Shown here one piece after another: positions 17,701 through 21,973 of a stretch of 21,973 bases of DNA. The position numbers were made by a program, and so were the translations under genes. The DNA is from Discostella pseudostelligera. Lineage: Eukaryota; Bacillariophyta; Thalassiosirophyceae; Thalassiosirales; Thalassiosiraceae. The first letter of the stretch is position 1; every line of letters begins with the position of its first letter. The stretch is taken from positions 1 to 21,973 of the forward strand of contig JALLBK010000345.1 in NCBI GenBank assembly GCA_036940085.1. The letters are read 5' to 3'. The notes under the pieces are model-generated. The model saw nothing but the letters and a program-made list of their open reading frames with translations, was not told the origin of the DNA and did not search any database.

Positions 17701-18660
17701 TCAAGGTAAGATATGTGCTGCAACGCCTTCTTTGCTTAGTTCGATATTTCACATTTGTTTTCTCAATCAATCATTGCCTGTGCGTTATATTAGATGAAAG
17801 CATTGCGGGTAAAATTGTTTGGGAAGTATATCACCAGACTACCGGAGTTCAATCTAACCCGACACGAAGATGTACCACTACCAGTGTCATGGGCATGCCA
17901 TTCTGAAGGAGTAACAAAGCCGGTAGAATTCAAACGATTCGTACCATCGCAGGATCTATCTGGGTCAATGATTCCAATGATAGGTCAAGACAAAGTAAAA
18001 CGCGAAGCGAGGAAACGGATGGAACAAGAATTGCTATTTGCAGAGTATCAACAGAGAGTGAGTGGCAAGTCACAATCCGATGATTCTCCCGAGGAAGATA
18101 CTTTTGAGGAGAGTGTCGAACTCATTGAGAGTGAAGATCGCATGGTGTGCTACTACAAAGAATCACCGGAATTGGATGCTGTCAATAAGGAAAATGATGA
18201 GGATGCGCAACGAGACAAAATCACCACCAACGGTACCAATGGCAAGGCAATTCAGTTGACGATGGGGAATCAAATAATGACTCCTACGACAAAAACATCA
18301 TCAAAGTGGGTATTTTCCGCATCCATTGAGTTCTCGTTGAAGAGGGAAATGATAGACGATGTTCCTGCGTCTGCTGATCTTCTTTGTGATGATGACGCAT
18401 CTCGCATGATTGATCAAATTGAGCAAATAGGCGATAACGACGACGACGACGACGACGACGACGACGTTGTTACTGAAGAAGGCGTTGAAATAGTACCCTT
18501 CAGCAGTTCGAACGAAGTCATGGAAGACTTAGATAATGATGATGACAATGTTGCAGTGCTGTACCTCAAGGATGATACTAGTGATTCATGTTGTAATTCT
18601 ATTGCTACTGAAGAATGTTCCGACGTGCTGAAGGCGGAACCTCTGGATGCGATTGATTAA
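14712..18660 (+). CDS. C2-domain multi-pass membrane protein, MCTP-like, two exons
   Basis: The exons are 14712-17705 and 17794-18660, encoding 1286 residues. The start is the first ATG after an in-frame stop at 14673. The N-terminal 500 residues are mostly low-complexity with a Ser run near 295-310, plus conserved-looking blocks (LTFLVEVVKATIP, YRLVGSVFLTPNEIL). A C2 domain covers about residues 520-655 (GQVYLEVLKCEGLP, SDPFVSIVYGD, VADYDVGPMEHECIG). Loop residues DP and DYD plus a Glu are compatible with partial calcium binding. The membrane part has a hydrophobic block at about 743-780 and another at about 911-965 (WNESIISFFTTLIFF ... FLGPWMRLFDLFF), laid out like the PRT_C region of MCTP proteins, which sit in the ER and tether membranes. 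Exon 2 encodes an acidic cytosolic tail with nine consecutive Asp. MCTP-like is inference; C2 plus membrane region is seen. Confidence 0.78.
17706..17793 (+). other. Intron of the C2 gene (88 bp, GT-AG, phase 0)
   Basis: CTCAAG is followed by GTAAGATATG, and the intron ends in TTATATTAG before ATGAAAGCATTG. Splicing joins NALK to MKALRVKLFGKYITRLPEF. The intron holds no in-frame stop, so a retained form would read on to a stop at 17904-17906 and give a 1064-residue protein. Confidence 0.85.
18439..18465 (+). repeat. (GAC)9 microsatellite coding for poly-Asp
   Basis: Nine GAC triplets encode nine Asp residues in the acidic tail of the C2 protein. The length probably varies between strains. 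Confidence 0.9.
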
Positions 18661-18984
18661 GATTGTTCGTAGAGTTTGATAATGTGAAATTTTATGTAGT
18701 TGCTGTTAGTACAAGACCTCGCAGTATCTAGTTGTCGATGAATCTATTCTCTCTTTAGAGTTACACAGACTATGAACTCTTTCATAAAATATTGTCAACT
18801 GCCGTAGTCGTCCGAAGATCAGCAGCGTCACCGCGCATGAGGATTGCGTAAAATAGGTAACAAGCGCTAGCTGATTTAATCGACATAGATTTCTACCACT
18901 CTTGATCGTCGTCCGAAGAAATCTCGTAATAATCATATTGTCGAGCTGACACCGTCCTCTCATCGTTCAACCTGCCGCTGCATT
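18661..18984. other. Convergent intergenic region, 324 bp
   Basis: This should hold the 3' UTRs of the C2 gene and of the gene on the opposite strand. A 12-bp direct repeat GTCGTCCGAAGA is present at 18807-18818 and 18908-18919. No canonical AATAAA signal, RNA gene or further coding frame was recognised. Confidence 0.45.
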
Positions 18985-21973
18985 TTAACTATATTGACTC
19001 TCATTCCCATATCTCTGTCCACCATCCTCCTGATACATATGTTGTTGCTGCTGCTGTTGATGATAATGATGCTGCTGTTGATGATGATGATATTGAGGCA
19101 GCTGTTCACTCTCGGTACTACAACTCTGACTCAATCCATAGCCCAAATCATTGGCATCCCCATCCTCATCGTAATCACAATCTTCATCATCGGTAGTAGC
19201 AGTAGTCACGGCAGTAATATTCGCAGGATCCTCATTCTCAAAGCCCTTCTCCTCGATCAAGTGGAAATGTGCCGCAAGTGCCTTGATATTGGCACGTTTT
19301 TCGGGATGGCGGAGCATGGTCTTTAGACGCTTCTTGGCATTTTGAATGTGCGTCTGTTGATAAAATCAAGAAATAAGAAGTTAGTTGTTGGGGACAACGA
19401 GCAGCAGATCTATTGTTCATGATGTAGTTGTCGATACACAATCTCCTGTAACCTCACCTTGTAGAAGCATCGGATACGATCACGAATCTTTTTATCATCA
19501 AAGGCTTTATCATCAAATTCCCATCCATACTTTTGTGCTTCGGTCTTCACACTCGATACTAACTCATTATTAAACTCTTGTTGATCTCGACTTTGGCACT
19601 TGTTCGTACTAAGCTCGTAATATCGTTTCATATTCTTTCGGAGGATCATGTCAAGTGGGGGGAAGGCCGCCCAATGAAATCGATCGGTTAGTACCGTACC
19701 GTGGGCAGGATAGCATGAGGGAGGTGTGCGTGGATTGGTCCGGACCAGTGCCATGGAGAGTAGGAGTTGTTTGCCAACACGAGGACGTTCGAGGGCCTGT
19801 TCGGCAAGGAGCAGAGCCTGTTGAGCCTGGGCAACGGATTCCGAATCGATGTATTTAGTGGTAGTGACTTTGGAGTGGTTGTTGGACTTGTTATTCAACC
19901 TGGTAGGAGGTAAGGTACTTAGATCAAATCCGGGAGGATATCCACCCACGGAGAAGAGATTATTGCCCCCCGATGCCAACGACATGGACGTGGATACTGC
20001 CGAGGAGGATGTCGTCAATTCCAAATTGGACGTGTTCACCAACAGTCGCTTCTTAATAGTCTTGGCATTCTCGGAAGATAATTTACGTTTCTTGGCATTA
20101 TGATGTTGATTTGATATCGCCTTCTTCGATGATTCATCAATATCCAAAGTGTTCGCAGCACTCAGCATGAGTTCCAAATTCGACTGCATGGGTTTCAGTG
20201 GTGTAATAGTTGGATCCGTCGAAGTTGTGGTAGTGGAAGTGGTCGACGCGGGAGAATTGTCCTCCTGCTGATAATGCACACCGTACGAAGACGCTCCAGG
20301 ATGATGATGGTAAGACGGATGTTGTGACGGTGGTGGATAACTATACGTTGAATGCCCATGCGGTGGATGTTGTTGGTGGTGGTGCATCATATTGTACGAG
20401 GAATGTGCCCTCTTGCGAGGTTGGGCCATAACCGGTGAGGTAGATACGGACGATAACAAATCCAATGGCGATGTCTTGGCATACTTGTTGGTAGTAGGCA
20501 TAGCGTTCTCACCGGGAGGGGGACCCGATTGTATTTCTGCAATCGCCGCCGTTGTACTCGTCCCACCTCCACCACTGCCTGCTTCCAACTCGGAATGAGC
20601 TAGTATTGGAGAGGCTCCAAAATCGGGCATGTCAGACGAGGATCCTCCCCCAGCACCACCACCAACAGCAGAATAATTCTTCATTGCCGAGAAGTGACTG
20701 GTTAACGGACTAACATCCTTATGACTATATCCACCCGGAAAATTGGGCATGTGTACCGTCGGCGGAATGACATGATTTCCGACGGCACCACCAACGGAAG
20801 CAGAATTGCTCGCTCCAGCAGTGGCAGTAGGATGCATTGGATGAAGATGTGCTTCGTGAAAATTAGTTGTCATTGTTGCACCACCAAGTTGCTTCACCTT
20901 CTTCTTTGCGGTAGTAGTGGTTGGATTTCCCTTCTCAACGACTTCCTCCTCATGGGATCGAGGATCAAAATGCTGATATTGGTACACGTACTGTGATCGT
21001 TGCTGTTGTTGATTTTGTTGAGGATGATGGGACGACGAGGGTGGTGGTGGTGGCATACTGCCGTTATTGGGAGGCTGCATCCGATTACTGCTGTTGTGGT
21101 ATTGGAATTGATATTGGTGATTGCCTCCTCCGACTCCCGACATGTTCGATGACACTGACATTGGAAAATATTGTTTGACATGACTAATGGTAGTGATTGC
21201 CGAAAAGGACCCATGGGAATGATCATACGGTGAGGATAGCAAGTGCAACGAGGCTTGAGGAGTGGTGGTATTGGTCGTTGATGATGATAGGGTGGTGAGT
21301 GGCTGCGGTGGTGGATGCTGTGCATGATGATGTTGATGATTGGAGGGATGGTGGTACAAGGGTGTCGCTGTGGTCAATGACGTATGGTTGGTATTGGTGG
21401 GATACAGCATCATTCTCATACCACCCGAAGTAGAACCATGTACTGTTGGGTTATTATCGCTGATGGAATTAGGAGCATCCTCGTTGCCACTGCCACCACC
21501 ACCGGCACTAGTGTTGGGATGTGGATAATGTGGAACAGAATCAAGTCTCTGAGGTGAAATTTGTGATAAGGTAGTATTGCATGTCGTGGGAGTCATGTTG
21601 GTAGCGTCATCGTCTTGCTGAAGCTTGACCTTGGTGATGGAAGGTGGTCCGCTCATCATCGACATATTTGACAGTGGAGGATGTTGGTGGTGCTGGTGGC
21701 TAGTGTCTTGATCTTGGGGGAGTGTGGCTGTGGCTGCTTCTCCTTCTACTTTTGCATTGTCGGTGTTGATGTTGTCCTCCTCCTGTTGGGGTCCAGCATT
21801 CTCACCCGTGCCGACATGGTTATCATCTTCGTCGTGCTGATGCTGCAGCTGCTGGCCTGGTTGACTTGGGCCATCCTCCTGGGATGGAGATCCTTCCGGC
21901 GAATTGGCAGTGGCAATGCCAACATCATTGTTGCTACCATTGGCATCATCGGTGCCCTCATCACTGAGAGCTG
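18985..21973 (-). CDS. Protein with diatom-type conserved C-terminal domain, 5' end beyond the window
   Basis: The exons here are beyond-21973 to 19458 and 19353-18985. The frame stays open from ATG 21665 to the window edge with 102 further codons, no stop and no ATG, and the same Gln/His/Asp/Gly-rich composition, so the true start lies outside. At least 960 residues are encoded. Most are low-complexity (His, Gln, Ser, Pro, Gly) with a basic NLS-like patch (KKRKLSS...KKRLL). The conserved part runs from about 19790 to 19225: HWAAFPPLDMILRKNMKRYYEL, FNNELVSSV, YGWEFDDKAFDDKKIRDRIRCFYK, then THIQNAKKRLKTMLRHPEKRANIKALAAHF after the intron. I know this pattern from diatom proteins but not its function. 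The tail is His/Gln-rich. A nuclear role is a guess from the NLS-like patch. Confidence 0.75.
19354..19457 (-). other. Intron of the right-edge gene (104 bp, GT-AG, phase 0)
   Basis: CTACAAG is followed by GTGAGGTTAC, and the intron ends in ATCAACAG before ACGCACATTC. Splicing joins RIRCFYK to THIQNAKKRL inside the conserved domain. Retention gives a stop 16 codons later and loses the second half of the domain. Confidence 0.88.

Noticed and set aside
17794..18660. An independent acidic protein starting at ATG 17794
   Set aside because: The ATG follows directly on a splice acceptor in frame with the C2 exon; splicing gives one continuous protein.
18757..18780. Small inverted repeat AGAGTT/AACTCT as a terminator
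   Set aside because: Six base pairs with a 12-base loop are weak, and such terminators are not used by eukaryotic Pol II genes.
18985..19317. An independent 110-residue His/Gln-rich gene
   Set aside because: The sequence just upstream (THIQNAKKRLKT) completes the conserved domain of the right-edge gene through an intron, so this is its last exon.

Overview
The window looks like nuclear DNA of a diatom, most likely a centric one of the Thalassiosira/Cyclotella/Skeletonema type (inference, no database search was possible). Four lines of evidence support this. The genes are eukaryotic with short GT-AG introns. The Mfd-type translocase gene carries a signal peptide followed by a Phe, the 'ASAF'-like bipartite plastid presequence of diatoms. 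A conserved C-terminal domain at the right edge (RIRCFYK, then THIQNAKKRL after an intron) is one I associate with diatom proteins. Low-complexity Ser, Gln, His and Asp tracts are frequent.

Nine protein genes are packed mostly tail-to-tail and head-to-head. From left to right they are: (1) + BTB/T1 protein with a discoidin-like C-terminus, 396-1610; (2) + RPA43-like RNA polymerase I subunit, 2029-3015; (3) - KDEL-tailed ER protein with a 2OG-oxygenase-like core, 3090-4664; (4) + C3orf33/MISO-like membrane protein, 4950-6350; (5) - HMCES/SRAP abasic-site DNA-protein crosslink protein with an added zinc finger, 6404-7795; (6) + armadillo-repeat protein, 8159-9661; (7) - three-exon plastid Mfd-like translocase, 9879-14097; (8) + two-exon C2/MCTP-like membrane protein, 14712-18660; (9) - two-exon protein with a diatom-type domain of unknown function, 18985 to beyond the right edge.

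Several genes only make sense after splicing. Mfd needs introns at 12936-13118 and 10491-10572, the C2 gene at 17706-17793 and the last gene at 19354-19457. All four junctions keep the frame and rebuild family motifs across the joint. The last gene stays open to base 21973 with no start codon in the final 306 bases, so its 5' end is missing here.

Two regulatory themes stand out. The divergent promoter at 4665-4949 holds a cluster of E2F-like GGCGGGA sites plus a G-box. An identical 16-mer with an E2F-like core (TTCCCGCCATTTTTGC) lies upstream of the RPA43 gene and in the divergent HMCES/armadillo promoter. This hints at S-phase or growth co-regulation. One assembly defect is visible: a single N at 13072 separates two identical 72-bp copies inside Mfd intron 1, almost certainly an unmerged contig overlap. 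No tRNA, rRNA, transposon or CRISPR array was seen.
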